Below, in pieces: positions 1 to 8,525 of a stretch of DNA of 44,361 nt. How positions within the stretch are numbered: position 1 is the stretch's first letter; each line of letters starts with the position of its first letter. A program made the position numbers and the translations under genes. The notes beneath the pieces are model-generated. The model did not search any database. It worked only from the letters and a program-made list of their open reading frames with translations, and was not told the origin of the DNA. Source of the stretch: Alphaproteobacteria bacterium (GTDB lineage Bacteria > Pseudomonadota > Gammaproteobacteria > JAGOUN01); NCBI GenBank assembly GCA_021151585.1, contig JAGKWX010000019.1:1-44361 (forward strand). The letters are read 5' to 3'.

Positions 1-2317
1 AGAAATCGTTATTGAGCCACCACCGCCGCCACCACCACCACCTGTGCAAGTTGAAGTTGAAGCGGTTGTAGAAGAAATTCCTGTTCAAGTTGATGTTGTA
101 GAGTCTGCTGAAGATTTAGAAGATAAACGTAAAGCAGAAGATCGAGCAAGACGATTAGCTGAGGATGAGGCTCATAAGAAAGCGGTAGCTGAGAAAATTC
201 GACAAGATGCTTTACAACAAGCGCATCGAGCAGCGGCGCCTGCAGTGTCACCGGCAACATCTGAAGAAACATCCGCCCATAAAAAACACAAAAAAACGGA
301 AGATGATGATGTTGTTGTCGAAGATCGTTCTGTTAAAAAACGTGAAGTCAAAAAAGGTGAAGCGCCTAAATCGGCTAAACATTTACGTTTGCAGGCTGAT
401 AAAATTAGTTTGCATTTGAATGACGAGGGTGATGAAGACGAGTCTATCGTTTATACGGCGCCAAGCACACAATATCGCCGTAGAAAGTCAAAGCAGCGTA
501 GCTCTTCGAGTGATAACAGCAACGTTAATGCGCATGGATTTAATAAGCCAACAGCCAAATTAGTTGCTCGTGAAATTAGCGTACCAGAAATGATTAGTGT
601 GGCTGACTTAGCGCAACGTATGTCTGTTAAAGCAACAGATGTGATTAAGAAATTATTTAGTATGGGCGTGGTTGCAACAATAAATCAATTGCTAGATCAA
701 GATACTTCTGTATTAGTTGTTACTGAATTTGGCCATACAGTTAAATTAACTAAAGATAATGCGTTAGAAGAAGCGTTATTGCAAAGTGTGCAACGCGGTG
801 CTACGGAAGCTATTACGCGAGCACCAGTTGTAACGATTATGGGTCACGTCGATCATGGTAAAACTTCCTTGCTAGATTATATTCGTCGTACAAAAGTAAC
901 GGCAGGTGAGGCTGGAGGTATTACTCAGCATATTGGTGCTTATCATGTTGAGACTCCCAAAGGCATGATTACTTTCTTAGATACTCCTGGACACGCAGCA
1001 TTTACGGCTATGCGTGCACGCGGTGTCAAAGCCACTGACTTGGTGGTGTTGGTTGTCGCTGCTGATGACGGTGTTATGCCGCAAACGATTGAGGCAATTC
1101 AACATGCTAAAGCAGCTGGTGTGCCCATGGTGGTCGCGGTTAATAAAGTTGATAAGCCTGACGCAGATCCTGAAAAATTACGTACAGCATTGGTTCAGTA
1201 TGATGTTCAGCCTGAGGAATGGGGTGGTGACGTCATGTTTGTTAATGTTTCAGCAAAAACAGGGCATGGGATTGATGAATTATTAGATTCGATATTGGTT
1301 CAATCTGAAGTGTTAGAATTAAAAGCAGAGCGCGATTGCGCTGCTTCTGGTGTTGTTGTTGAGGCTAAGCTAGATAAAGGACGTGGTGTTGTTGCTACTG
1401 TATTGATTCAGAATGGTACATTAAATCAGGGGGATATCGTTTTAGCTGGTCAACAATATGGTCGTATTCGTGCGATGATTGACGAGCTTGGGCACAAGAT
1501 TCAGCATGCTGGTCCGTCTATTCCTGTTGAGATCTTGGGTTTATCTGGTGCGCCAATGGCCGGCGATGAATTTATCGTCGTTGCTGATGAGCGTAAGGCT
1601 CGCGAAGTGGCGCAATTTAGGCAGGGTCAGTATCGTAGCATTCAAGTGAGTCGTCAACAGAAAGCTAATTTGGATAACATGTTTGCGAATTTATCTGCTG
1701 GTGTGACGCGTTCGCTTAATATTGTGGTTAAAACGGATGTTCAAGGTTCTTTAGAAGCCTTAAGCGAATCCTTGATTAAACTTTCTACAGAGGAAGTTAA
1801 AGTTAAAGTTGTATATGGTGCAGTTGGCGGCATTACTGAATCTGATGTTAATTTGGCATTAGCTTCCGAGGCGATTATTATCGGTTTTAATGTCCGTGCA
1901 GATAATACAGCCCGCGAACTGATTGAGCGCGAAAAAGTTGATTTGCATTATTACAGCGTTATTTATGCTGCGATTGATGCCGTAAAAGCAGCAGTCACCG
2001 GTTTGACTGAGCCTAAGTACGAAGACAAGATTATTGGTTTGGCTGAAGTGCGAGATGTGTTCCGTTCTTCAAAGCTTGGTGCTATTGCTGGTTGTATGGT
2101 TGTAGAAGGCGTAGTTAAGCGTAATAATCCTATTCGCGTGTTACGTAATCATGTGGTGATTTTTGAAGGATCACTTGAATCCTTACGACGTTTCAAAGAT
2201 GATGCTTCAGAAGTTAGGCATGGTACTGAGTGTGGTATCGGAGTGAAAAATTACAACGATATTCAGCCTAAGGACCAAATTGAAGTTTATGAGCGTGTAT
2301 TAGTTACTGCTAAATAA
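1..2317 (+). CDS. infB: Translation initiation factor IF-2 (5' truncated by window edge)
   Basis: IF-2 is the GTPase that brings fMet-tRNA to the 30S subunit and promotes 50S joining. The reading frame is already open at base 2, so the true start lies upstream and the GTG at 44 is internal. The visible part begins with a run of nine prolines, then a charged, Ala/Glu/Lys-rich linker typical of the IF-2 N-domain. The GTPase core follows: G1 GHVDHGKT (from about base 842), G3 DTPGHAAF, G4 NKVDKPDA. The C-terminal domains end in the usual GTECGIGVKNYNDI region. About 771 residues are present, so roughly 100 N-terminal residues are missing relative to a typical enterobacterial protein. It is followed by a strong terminator and rbfA, the usual gammaproteobacterial order. 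Identity is certain. Confidence 0.98.
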   Translation, partial: EIVIEPPPPPPPPPVQVEVEAVVEEIPVQVDVVESAEDLEDKRKAEDRARRLAEDEAHKKAVAEKIRQDALQQAHRAAAPAVSPATSEETSAHKKHKKTEDDDVVVEDRSVKKREVKKGEAPKSAKHLRLQADKISLHLNDEGDEDESIVYTAPSTQYRRRKSKQRSSSSDNSNVNAHGFNKPTAKLVAREISVPEMISVADLAQRMSVKATDVIKKLFSMGVVATINQLLDQDTSVLVVTEFGHTVKLTKDNALEEALLQSVQRGATEAITRAPVVTIMGHVDHGKTSLLDYIRRTKVTAGEAGGITQHIGAYHVETPKGMITFLDTPGHAAFTAMRARGVKATDLVVLVVAADDGVMPQTIEAIQHAKAAGVPMVVAVNKVDKPDADPEKLRTALVQYDVQPEEWGGDVMFVNVSAKTGHGIDELLDSILVQSEVLELKAERDCAASGVVVEAKLDKGRGVVATVLIQNGTLNQGDIVLAGQQYGRIRAMIDELGHKIQHAGPSIPVEILGLSGAPMAGDEFIVVADERKAREVAQFRQGQYRSIQVSRQQKANLDNMFANLSAGVTRSLNIVVKTDVQGSLEALSESLIKLSTEEVKVKVVYGAVGGITESDVNLALASEAIIIGFNVRADNTARELIEREKVDLHYYSVIYAAIDAVKAAVTGLTEPKYEDKIIGLAEVRDVFRSSKLGAIAGCMVVEGVVKRNNPIRVLRNHVVIFEGSLESLRRFKDDASEVRHGTECGIGVKNYNDIQPKDQIEVYERVLVTAK

Positions 2318-2326
2318 TTAACAACA

Positions 2327-2366
2327 CCAGCCTCTCTCTTAGGGAGAGAGGCTGGTCGTTTTTTTT
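2327..2366 (+). terminator. Rho-independent terminator between infB and rbfA
   Basis: A perfect 12-bp stem (2327-2338 with 2344-2355, CCAGCCTCTCTC) closes a 5-nt loop and is followed by TCG and eight T. It lies ten bases after the infB stop and 19 before rbfA. It should end or strongly attenuate the infB transcript, so rbfA depends on read-through or on a promoter not recognised here. Confidence 0.9.
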
Positions 2367-2384
2367 ACTGCGAAGGTAGGGTGT

Positions 2385-2789
2385 ATGGCAACCAAAGATT
2401 ACAAGCGTGCCGATCGAATAGCTGAGTTATTCCAGGTCGAGTTAGCGATGCTGCTACAGCGCGAAGTCGCGGACCCACGTTTGAAAAATATAACGATTAC
2501 CTTAGTTAAGGTCACTGATGATTTGGGTATTGCAAAAATTTATTTCACTTTATTAGAGCCAAGTCAGGAAAAAATCAATGGCGTAATGAAAGGTTTAAAA
2601 AGTGCATCTGGCTTTTTGCGCTCTCATTTAGCAAAAATAACTCAAGCACGTAAAGTTCCAGTGCTGGTATTTTATTACGATGATCACATTGATCACGCGA
2701 ATAAGATGACACGTTTGATTGAGAAAACCGCAAAAGATGACCAACAATATGTAGTCATTAATGACAGTTCTTGTACTCACAGTGAGTAA
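2385..2789 (+). CDS. rbfA: 30S ribosome-binding factor RbfA
   Basis: RbfA is a small KH-fold assembly factor that binds the 30S subunit late in 16S maturation and is needed for cold adaptation. The 134-residue length matches the family. The N-terminus (YKRADRIAELFQVELAMLLQREVADPR) and the central ITLVKVTDDLGIAKIYFTLL strand are characteristic. The ATG at 2385 follows GGTAGGG at a normal distance. It lies behind infB as in most proteobacteria. Its usual downstream partner truB is separated from it by a 3.9-kb minus-strand gene, so the two are no longer in one transcript. Confidence 0.96.
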   Translation: MATKDYKRADRIAELFQVELAMLLQREVADPRLKNITITLVKVTDDLGIAKIYFTLLEPSQEKINGVMKGLKSASGFLRSHLAKITQARKVPVLVFYYDDHIDHANKMTRLIEKTAKDDQQYVVINDSSCTHSE

Positions 2790-2917
2790 TAAAACCGACA
2801 TCTACCGATAACACGTGATTCCGCACTTAGCATCGTAGCGAACAACCTTGAGCTGCTAGAGACAAGCGGTTTTCTTGAAATTTACTAAATACAGTCCAGC
2901 ATGCTCATGTGTTTATA

Positions 2918-5900
2918 TTATATACTACTCTCCAGCCAATTTTTTCGAGCAGATTCAGCAAGCTTGTTCATATCAGGCGTGCTGCTAAATAAAGTACTTT
3001 TGCAATCCGACATGGTTTTTTTAAGCTTGCTTTCGAAAAACATGTTGCTAAGGTAGATGGCAACATCCACCAGTGTCGTTATGGCAAAATAGGGTAAAAT
3101 TTTAGCGTCTAGCCAGGTTGGAATGGATGGGTCATCACTCGATGCTAGAAAGCTAACGCTTATATAGAGGTTTAGTAACAATGTTAGTATGATTGGTAAC
3201 GGCTTAGGCAGCGAATTTATTATGTAATATGCTAATTTATTAGAACCAAATTTTTCCAACATATAAGTATGGGGTACTTCTGATACAACAGGAAAAACTT
3301 CTACGAAGGCGCTGTATATCCCCAATTTAAGGGTATGAACGGAAATATAAGTATAGAAAGGAGGGCTGGTTTTTAGAAAATAGGCCAACAATCCTTTAAA
3401 AAAAATTTTCACACTAAAAGTAAAAGCACTCAAAAAACAAGGCAATAAGCCACTACTTATTAATGGCGTTTCCTTTTTTGTTATCCAAGATAATGCACGA
3501 TACATTTTTATATAGCGAAGTTGTGTTATATCGGTTTTTAATTGCAAGCAAAGCAATAATGGTAAACTAGCATTTTTTAAGCTGTTTAAGATATTGGTTT
3601 CCATCTCTTTACTTGCAGAATCGAGGCAGGTAGTCATGTATAAGGTTTTGATTAAATATTCTGAGTCTAAAGGCTGTGTTTCAAAAATTTTAACGAAAGT
3701 ATAGAAAAAACATAAACGAGTAGTCTCACAGGTGATATGAGGAGTGTAATGTTTTTCGCTGATAATATCGAACAAGTCTAAATCTTTTGGGTTAATGGTT
3801 TTGTTATCATCCATTAATGAATTTACCCAAAAAATAAAAATAGCTGTAATGAAATTTATATGGCTTGTATAAGATTTATCGTTGAGTATTTTGCTAGCTA
3901 TTTTCAAAAAACTTGTATACTCCTTTATGTGTTCTAGTTTTAAGGTTTTTATCTTATCTTTTTCAAGGGTATTGAGAATGCTCGCTTGTAATATATTTAG
4001 CTTAATGATGATTTTTTCATCATCACCTGTCGCCAAAGCCATGTCCATTAGCATAATTTTTTCCATGTTGATAATATTAAAGCTAGACTCATCTACTTGG
4101 CTGCTGGCACTGTGCTGTTTTAGGTAGAGTTCATTATTCTGCATCGCTTTGATCATTTCTGTTTTGGATTTTCTTAAATATAATTCATGTTTTTTAATAT
4201 ACTGGGCATACGCTTGAAAAAGTTGTGTAATCTTTTCGGTAATATTTTTATCTCTAGTGACGTACAGGCAATCTAATGCAATTAATTTAGTAAAAGAAAA
4301 TTCTATGGCTATGCTTTTTATGTCATCATCAGTGCCGATAATGTGTTGATTCAGATTGTTGAATATCATTCGGTTAATATTTGCTACCCATAAAAGATCT
4401 TCATTGTTGTGAATTTCGTAAGAAAAAAAGTATTCCATTATATTTTTTAGAGGGGTTGTGTTTTTTTGATTGACAAAAATTTGAATTATAACGCTAATAG
4501 CACATGTGGTTTCTATGCTGGGCGTGTATTTTTTTAATAAATTATTGTTAATATAATTTCCGATATCGTTTATTAGCTGATTTATTCTCTCATTATACAG
4601 AGGCATGTGACTAGTATTTTCATGATCTTCTCGAGGACTTTTGTTCTTCAAAATCATCTCTTTAATTAATAAGTTTATATTTTTTTCTTGCTTCAATATT
4701 ATTTCTTTTTGTTTTTCATTTTCTCCTATGTTTTTTAGTTGTTGAAATTCATCTAGTTTTGTTCTAATTGTGCTGTTTAGAGTATGGGGTAATGTTTGCA
4801 AGAACTTACCCCATCTATTATTTATAGGGGTGTCTAGGAATAGATTTTGCCTTACTAGTGCAAATACTTGCGCAATATCAGAATTTTCATTCTCTAGCAT
4901 TTCACACAGTCTATCTATCCATTCTTCATCTGAAGTTTTGGTGTTTTCATCTTCAATTAAATAATCGGTGCTATGTTCACATTTTTTAGAAAAATATTCA
5001 CTTATTTCTTTTATTGATTCATCATTGTCTTTTTGAACTATACATACAGTGTGACGCGCTCTTGTAATTATCATGAAGAATTGTTGTAACAGCATTGATT
5101 CATGTGTGCTGTTGATGTTTTCTCTACGTTTGATATTAGGTTGAGCCCGCGCAATATCATTAGAGAAATTTAATTGGTCAATTGCCTTTAATTTGCTGTT
5201 AATTTTTCGCCATACCTCTTTGTTGGATGTGTTAAAAGGTTGGTAGATAATAGCGCAATCAAATTCTAAGCCGGGTAATTCTGATGGATGGCAAACGATG
5301 TATCCTGGGAAGAGATTGTGTACAATCGTTTTTTCTGCTTCGCTAATAATGATAATTTCAGTTTTCTTGAATTTAGTTAGTATTGAATTTGTGGCCTCAT
5401 GGTTATTGAAAATAAAAGCATGGCCTTCTTGTTGCATAGGCTGTTTTTGTTCTCGCTCTTCAAGGCTGTGATCTGATAATATATCTCTCAAGTCAAGCGT
5501 GTGAAATGCAAGATTGCTTACTTGCTTTGAGCAGCGATAGCTCGTTTCAAGTCTGAATATTTTGCTGTTAGGGTGCGATATTTTTTGTATATTATGTTTA
5601 TACCTAAGTGTCGATCTTCCTGATGTTACATTTTGATTTTCATCCATAAATAAGTACAATTTTTGCGATCTTTGAGCCAAATGATATGTATAGTTTACGG
5701 AAAGAAGCTGGGCTTCGTCGCATATAATGATAGGCTTTTCCGCTGCATTTTCAGTGCTCCACGATGATATGTTGTAATCAAAGATATTTTGATCGCTAAG
5801 ATAGTTTCTATACTTATGTAATAAGTTAATGAGGACGTTTCTTATCTCGGGGCGTATTTGTATGTCAAAATATGAATTTGATGCGATAACTAATTCTTTT

Positions 5901-6838
5901 GAGTCATGATAATAGCCATTAAGTGGTGCGATGAGCATGAGCTCGTTAAATAACGACTGAACAAAAAAATTAAATTTTTCTTGTTTTTTAGTAAATTCAA
6001 TAGGAAATTTGCATGCTAGCTCTAATTGAATATATGTATCTTTTTGATCTTTTTTGGGTAGTTCTGTAGGTAGTTTGGTTATTTTTTCATGAGTTTTTAT
6101 ATAGTAAATGAAGTCGTCGAGGCTGTTTTTTATATCTATTTCTGTTGAGCCGAGCATTGCTCTTGCATATTCATCCACTGTCACAAATGAGATGTCTTTG
6201 AGGTCGAGATTTTTTTCGTCTTGCAGGCTTTCTAAATCTTCTTGAAGTTTATCAGCTAATTTTTTGGTTTTAGATAATACTATGATAGGCTGGTTGTTGC
6301 TTTGTTCCACTCGTATATCTTCAATCATGAGTACAGCTGAAGATGATTTTCCCGTACCTGGATTGCCAGTCGCCATAAAGGAGTCTGTGCATTTAATTAA
6401 TGCTTGTTGTGTTGTATCAAGCTCTATTAGGTGATGACGAAATAGTCGTGCTGGTTTGATCTCAAGTTCAAAATATTCTTGTTCAGTTTCTTGTGGTGCA
6501 GGAGTGGCGTTTAATTCTATTTCAGAAAATCTGAGAATGTTATTATTTTTAATAGCGTTAGTTAAATTTCTCATTTCAGCTATAATTCTGTTATAGCGGT
6601 GATTTTCCATAACGTGCAATAAGAACAAAGAAGGTTGGTCGTGGCCTTCTAGAGTGTGTATTGCAATAAAGAGTCGTTCTTTAATGTTTAGCCTTAGCGT
6701 ATACAGTTTGTGTGCTTTTTGGTCTAGTTTGGCTGATAGGGTGTGTGATTCTTCCAGTTTAGCGATTGCCTTGCAAATCTTGTCGTATTTTTCATAAAAA
6801 ATATTTTCTTCGATGCCGCTATAAATTTTTTTCCACAT
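2918..6838 (-). CDS. Large UvrD/Rep-like superfamily 1 helicase with hydrophobic C-terminal tail
   Basis: This 1306-residue protein carries SF1 helicase motifs in order. They are Walker A GNPGTGKS (residues 158-165), Walker B ICDEAQ (372-377), motif III-like MDENQ (398-402), TSYRC (432-436), GLEFD (523-527) and the arginine-finger motif ITRAR (591-595). The following 500 residues are helical and unrecognised. Residues about 1130-1270 contain several hydrophobic segments that look like membrane spans, which is unusual for a helicase. The product is therefore an SF1 ATPase/helicase, possibly membrane-anchored; its substrate is unknown. It is inserted opposite to the surrounding genes between rbfA and truB. 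No Shine-Dalgarno precedes the ATG; a TATAAT (6845-6850) ends only 6 bases upstream. The gene is A/T-richer than its neighbours. It could be a secreted effector, a defence protein or a nucleic-acid remodelling ATPase; the sequence does not decide. Confidence 0.75.
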   Translation of the reverse strand: MWKKIYSGIEENIFYEKYDKICKAIAKLEESHTLSAKLDQKAHKLYTLRLNIKERLFIAIHTLEGHDQPSLFLLHVMENHRYNRIIAEMRNLTNAIKNNNILRFSEIELNATPAPQETEQEYFELEIKPARLFRHHLIELDTTQQALIKCTDSFMATGNPGTGKSSSAVLMIEDIRVEQSNNQPIIVLSKTKKLADKLQEDLESLQDEKNLDLKDISFVTVDEYARAMLGSTEIDIKNSLDDFIYYIKTHEKITKLPTELPKKDQKDTYIQLELACKFPIEFTKKQEKFNFFVQSLFNELMLIAPLNGYYHDSKELVIASNSYFDIQIRPEIRNVLINLLHKYRNYLSDQNIFDYNISSWSTENAAEKPIIICDEAQLLSVNYTYHLAQRSQKLYLFMDENQNVTSGRSTLRYKHNIQKISHPNSKIFRLETSYRCSKQVSNLAFHTLDLRDILSDHSLEEREQKQPMQQEGHAFIFNNHEATNSILTKFKKTEIIIISEAEKTIVHNLFPGYIVCHPSELPGLEFDCAIIYQPFNTSNKEVWRKINSKLKAIDQLNFSNDIARAQPNIKRRENINSTHESMLLQQFFMIITRARHTVCIVQKDNDESIKEISEYFSKKCEHSTDYLIEDENTKTSDEEWIDRLCEMLENENSDIAQVFALVRQNLFLDTPINNRWGKFLQTLPHTLNSTIRTKLDEFQQLKNIGENEKQKEIILKQEKNINLLIKEMILKNKSPREDHENTSHMPLYNERINQLINDIGNYINNNLLKKYTPSIETTCAISVIIQIFVNQKNTTPLKNIMEYFFSYEIHNNEDLLWVANINRMIFNNLNQHIIGTDDDIKSIAIEFSFTKLIALDCLYVTRDKNITEKITQLFQAYAQYIKKHELYLRKSKTEMIKAMQNNELYLKQHSASSQVDESSFNIINMEKIMLMDMALATGDDEKIIIKLNILQASILNTLEKDKIKTLKLEHIKEYTSFLKIASKILNDKSYTSHINFITAIFIFWVNSLMDDNKTINPKDLDLFDIISEKHYTPHITCETTRLCFFYTFVKIFETQPLDSEYLIKTLYMTTCLDSASKEMETNILNSLKNASLPLLLCLQLKTDITQLRYIKMYRALSWITKKETPLISSGLLPCFLSAFTFSVKIFFKGLLAYFLKTSPPFYTYISVHTLKLGIYSAFVEVFPVVSEVPHTYMLEKFGSNKLAYYIINSLPKPLPIILTLLLNLYISVSFLASSDDPSIPTWLDAKILPYFAITTLVDVAIYLSNMFFESKLKKTMSDCKSTLFSSTPDMNKLAESARKNWLESSI

Positions 6839-6844
6839 AATTTC

Positions 6845-6850
6845 ATTATA
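6845..6850 (-). promoter_or_regulatory. Possible -10 box immediately upstream of the helicase gene
   Basis: On the minus strand a consensus TATAAT ends six bases before the ATG at 6838. If it is used, transcription would start at or next to the start codon and give a leaderless mRNA, in line with the missing Shine-Dalgarno. The surroundings are very A/T-rich and no -35 box is clear, so chance is a real possibility. Confidence 0.3.
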
Positions 6851-7100
6851 ATTTTTATTTATATTTTTATATTAATTTAGCACGGTAAGATTAAGAAGGC
6901 CTTATGGTTTACCAATATTCTGTGTTTGGTGTTATATGTGCACGTTGCAAGCGTAAGATATTGACAAAATATCATCTTAAAAAACGGTTTATTTTTTTTC
7001 GGATTATGGCATTATCCTAGGCTCGGTGCATTTAGCTGCTGTTTCAGGCATTCACTGCGAAATTTGGGATTATCTATTAATTATTTTTTTGAATATATTT

Positions 7101-8108
7101 ATGAAGCGTAACATTCACGGTATTTTTCTCCTTGATAAGCCTCTTGGTGGCTCTTCTAATCATGCTTTACAACAAGTGAAGCGCTTATTTAATGCGTCTA
7201 AGGCGGGGCATACCGGCAGTCTCGATCCGTTAGCCACAGGAATGTTGCCTATTTGTTTGGGGGAGGCAACAAAATATTCGCAGCATCTCCTTGATGCGGA
7301 TAAGTGTTATGAGGTCACAGCTCAGTTGGGTATACGCACAGAAACGGGGGATTCAGAAGGGCGATTTATTGATATGTCTGGTAATTTATTATTAGACGAC
7401 AGCTCCGTTTATTTGGCTAGTCTCGATTCCGCTCGTCTCATGCCTGCTGATATAGACATCGAGCAGATGTTGCAAAAGTTTACTGGCGAAATACAGCAAA
7501 TTCCCCCAATGTATTCAGCTTTAAAGTATAAAGGCCGGCCCTTGTATGAGTATGCGCGTAACGGCGAGACCATTGAGCGTGCTGCACGTACTGTCAGGAT
7601 TTATACCATTGAATTAATTAATCGTGGCTGGGTTGCTCACGCTCATCCTGGTCAGTCTGGGTGCGGAACAGTGAATTTACCTACTATTTCATTGCGTGTC
7701 CATTGTAGTAAAGGTACGTATATTCGTAGTCTGATTGATGATATTGGCCAAGGGCTCGGTTGTGGCGCCCACGTAACGGCGTTGCGTCGCATTTGGGTTG
7801 AGCCTTTTCAGGTATTGCCCATGTTGACGCTGAGTGAGTTAGAGGCGGCGACTGATCGTGATCAGTATTTGTTGTCTGTCGATGCGGCGTTAACAGAATG
7901 GCCACAACAAATCTTGACTGAGACGCAGGCGCAGCGCTTATTGCAAGGTTTGCCTGTTTTTGTTGCGGATGCGCCATCTGCTTATGTGCGGTTTTATACC
8001 GAAAGACAGCTTTTTCTGGGTGTTGGCTTCATTGCGATGAATGGAGAGGTGGTGAATAAGCGTCTCAGTAATTTACATAGTTTTTCATCACTTACTGCTT
8101 GTAGATAA
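7101..8108 (+). CDS. truB: tRNA pseudouridine(55) synthase TruB
   Basis: TruB makes pseudouridine 55 in the T-loop of tRNAs and also acts as a tRNA chaperone. Start 7101 gives MKRNIHGIFLLDKP, matching the family N-terminus. The frame is open upstream to a GTG at 7026, but that extension is hydrophobic and not TruB-like. The catalytic aspartate is D42 in GHTGSLDPLATGMLP. KCYEVTAQLGIRTETGD and CSKGTYIRSLIDDIG are further family blocks. The 335-residue length is slightly above the usual 310-320. A Shine-Dalgarno is weak. The rpsO promoter overlaps its 3' end. TruB normally follows rbfA; here a large opposite-strand gene lies between. Confidence 0.95.
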   Translation: MKRNIHGIFLLDKPLGGSSNHALQQVKRLFNASKAGHTGSLDPLATGMLPICLGEATKYSQHLLDADKCYEVTAQLGIRTETGDSEGRFIDMSGNLLLDDSSVYLASLDSARLMPADIDIEQMLQKFTGEIQQIPPMYSALKYKGRPLYEYARNGETIERAARTVRIYTIELINRGWVAHAHPGQSGCGTVNLPTISLRVHCSKGTYIRSLIDDIGQGLGCGAHVTALRRIWVEPFQVLPMLTLSELEAATDRDQYLLSVDAALTEWPQQILTETQAQRLLQGLPVFVADAPSAYVRFYTERQLFLGVGFIAMNGEVVNKRLSNLHSFSSLTACR

Positions 8109-8127
8109 TCTAAAATCCGGGTACAAT
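8099..8127 (+). promoter_or_regulatory. Predicted sigma-70 promoter for rpsO-pnp
   Basis: TTGTAG (8099-8104) and TACAAT (8122-8127) are separated by exactly 17 bases. The -35 box overlaps the truB stop codon. The predicted start is near 8134, giving a leader of about 25 bases before the rpsO GTG. This mirrors the known rpsO promoter between truB and rpsO in E. coli. Confidence 0.6.
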
Positions 8128-8158
8128 AATTCGCTTAACAGAGGAAAGAGGTCAAAAA

Positions 8159-8425
8159 GTGATCAACAAATCAGAAGTTATTAGTCAATACCAAGTTACT
8201 GGCGCCACAGACACAGGATCGCCAGAAGTACAAATCGCTTTGGCAACGCAGCATATCTTGCGTTTAACAGAACATATGAAAACACATCGTTTTGATTTTC
8301 ATTCACGCCGAGGCTTGATGCGTTATGTTAGTAATCGTAACAAATTATTAAGATATTTACATAGAAATCATCTAGAGCGTTATCGTGAAGTGATTAAGAA
8401 GCTTGAGATTCGTGATAAGTTTTAA
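8159..8425 (+). CDS. rpsO: 30S ribosomal protein S15
   Basis: S15 is a primary 16S-binding protein of the small-subunit platform. The 88-residue length is one less than in E. coli. The signatures TGSPEVQIALAT, DFHSRRGLMRYVSNRNKLLRYL and the C-terminal helix are clear. The start is a GTG, well supported by GAGGAAAGAGG just upstream. It has its own promoter overlapping the truB end and is followed by the long pnp leader hairpin, the same arrangement as the E. coli rpsO-pnp operon. Confidence 0.97.
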   Translation: MINKSEVISQYQVTGATDTGSPEVQIALATQHILRLTEHMKTHRFDFHSRRGLMRYVSNRNKLLRYLHRNHLERYREVIKKLEIRDKF

Positions 8426-8444
8426 TCGAGAATTAAAAATTATT

Positions 8445-8500
8445 CTAGGGGCAGTTATTGGTCGTAGTATCCTATAGGAGCGGCCAGTGACTGCCCTTAG
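8445..8500 (+). promoter_or_regulatory. Long leader hairpin upstream of pnp (predicted RNase III processing site)
   Basis: 8445-8455 (CTAGGGGCAGT) pairs with 8490-8500 (ACTGCCCTTAG) with one wobble. 8459-8464 pairs with 8481-8486. The three bases between on each side can form wobble or A-T pairs, giving a nearly continuous stem of about 20 bp. In E. coli the pnp leader has a comparable stem that RNase III cuts, after which PNPase degrades one strand and represses its own translation. Position and shape suggest the same control here; this is inference from structure, not sequence identity. Confidence 0.65.
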
Positions 8501-8525
8501 TCATTTAAAAAGAGGAAAAAAAATA

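Noticed and set aside
2791..2873. AAAACCG/CGGTTTT inverted repeat after rbfA as a terminator
   Set aside because: The arms are only 7 bp, about 70 bases apart, with no useful T-run.
6961..6966. TTGACA as a -35 box for truB
   Set aside because: No -10 hexamer is found at 16-18 bases downstream.
7026..7100. N-terminal extension of truB from GTG 7026
   Set aside because: The extra residues are hydrophobic and not seen in TruB; ATG 7101 gives the conserved start.
8487..8525. Alternative GTG start for pnp with TAGGAG upstream
   Set aside because: It lies inside the leader hairpin and adds residues absent from the family; GTG 8526 fits the PNPase N-terminus.
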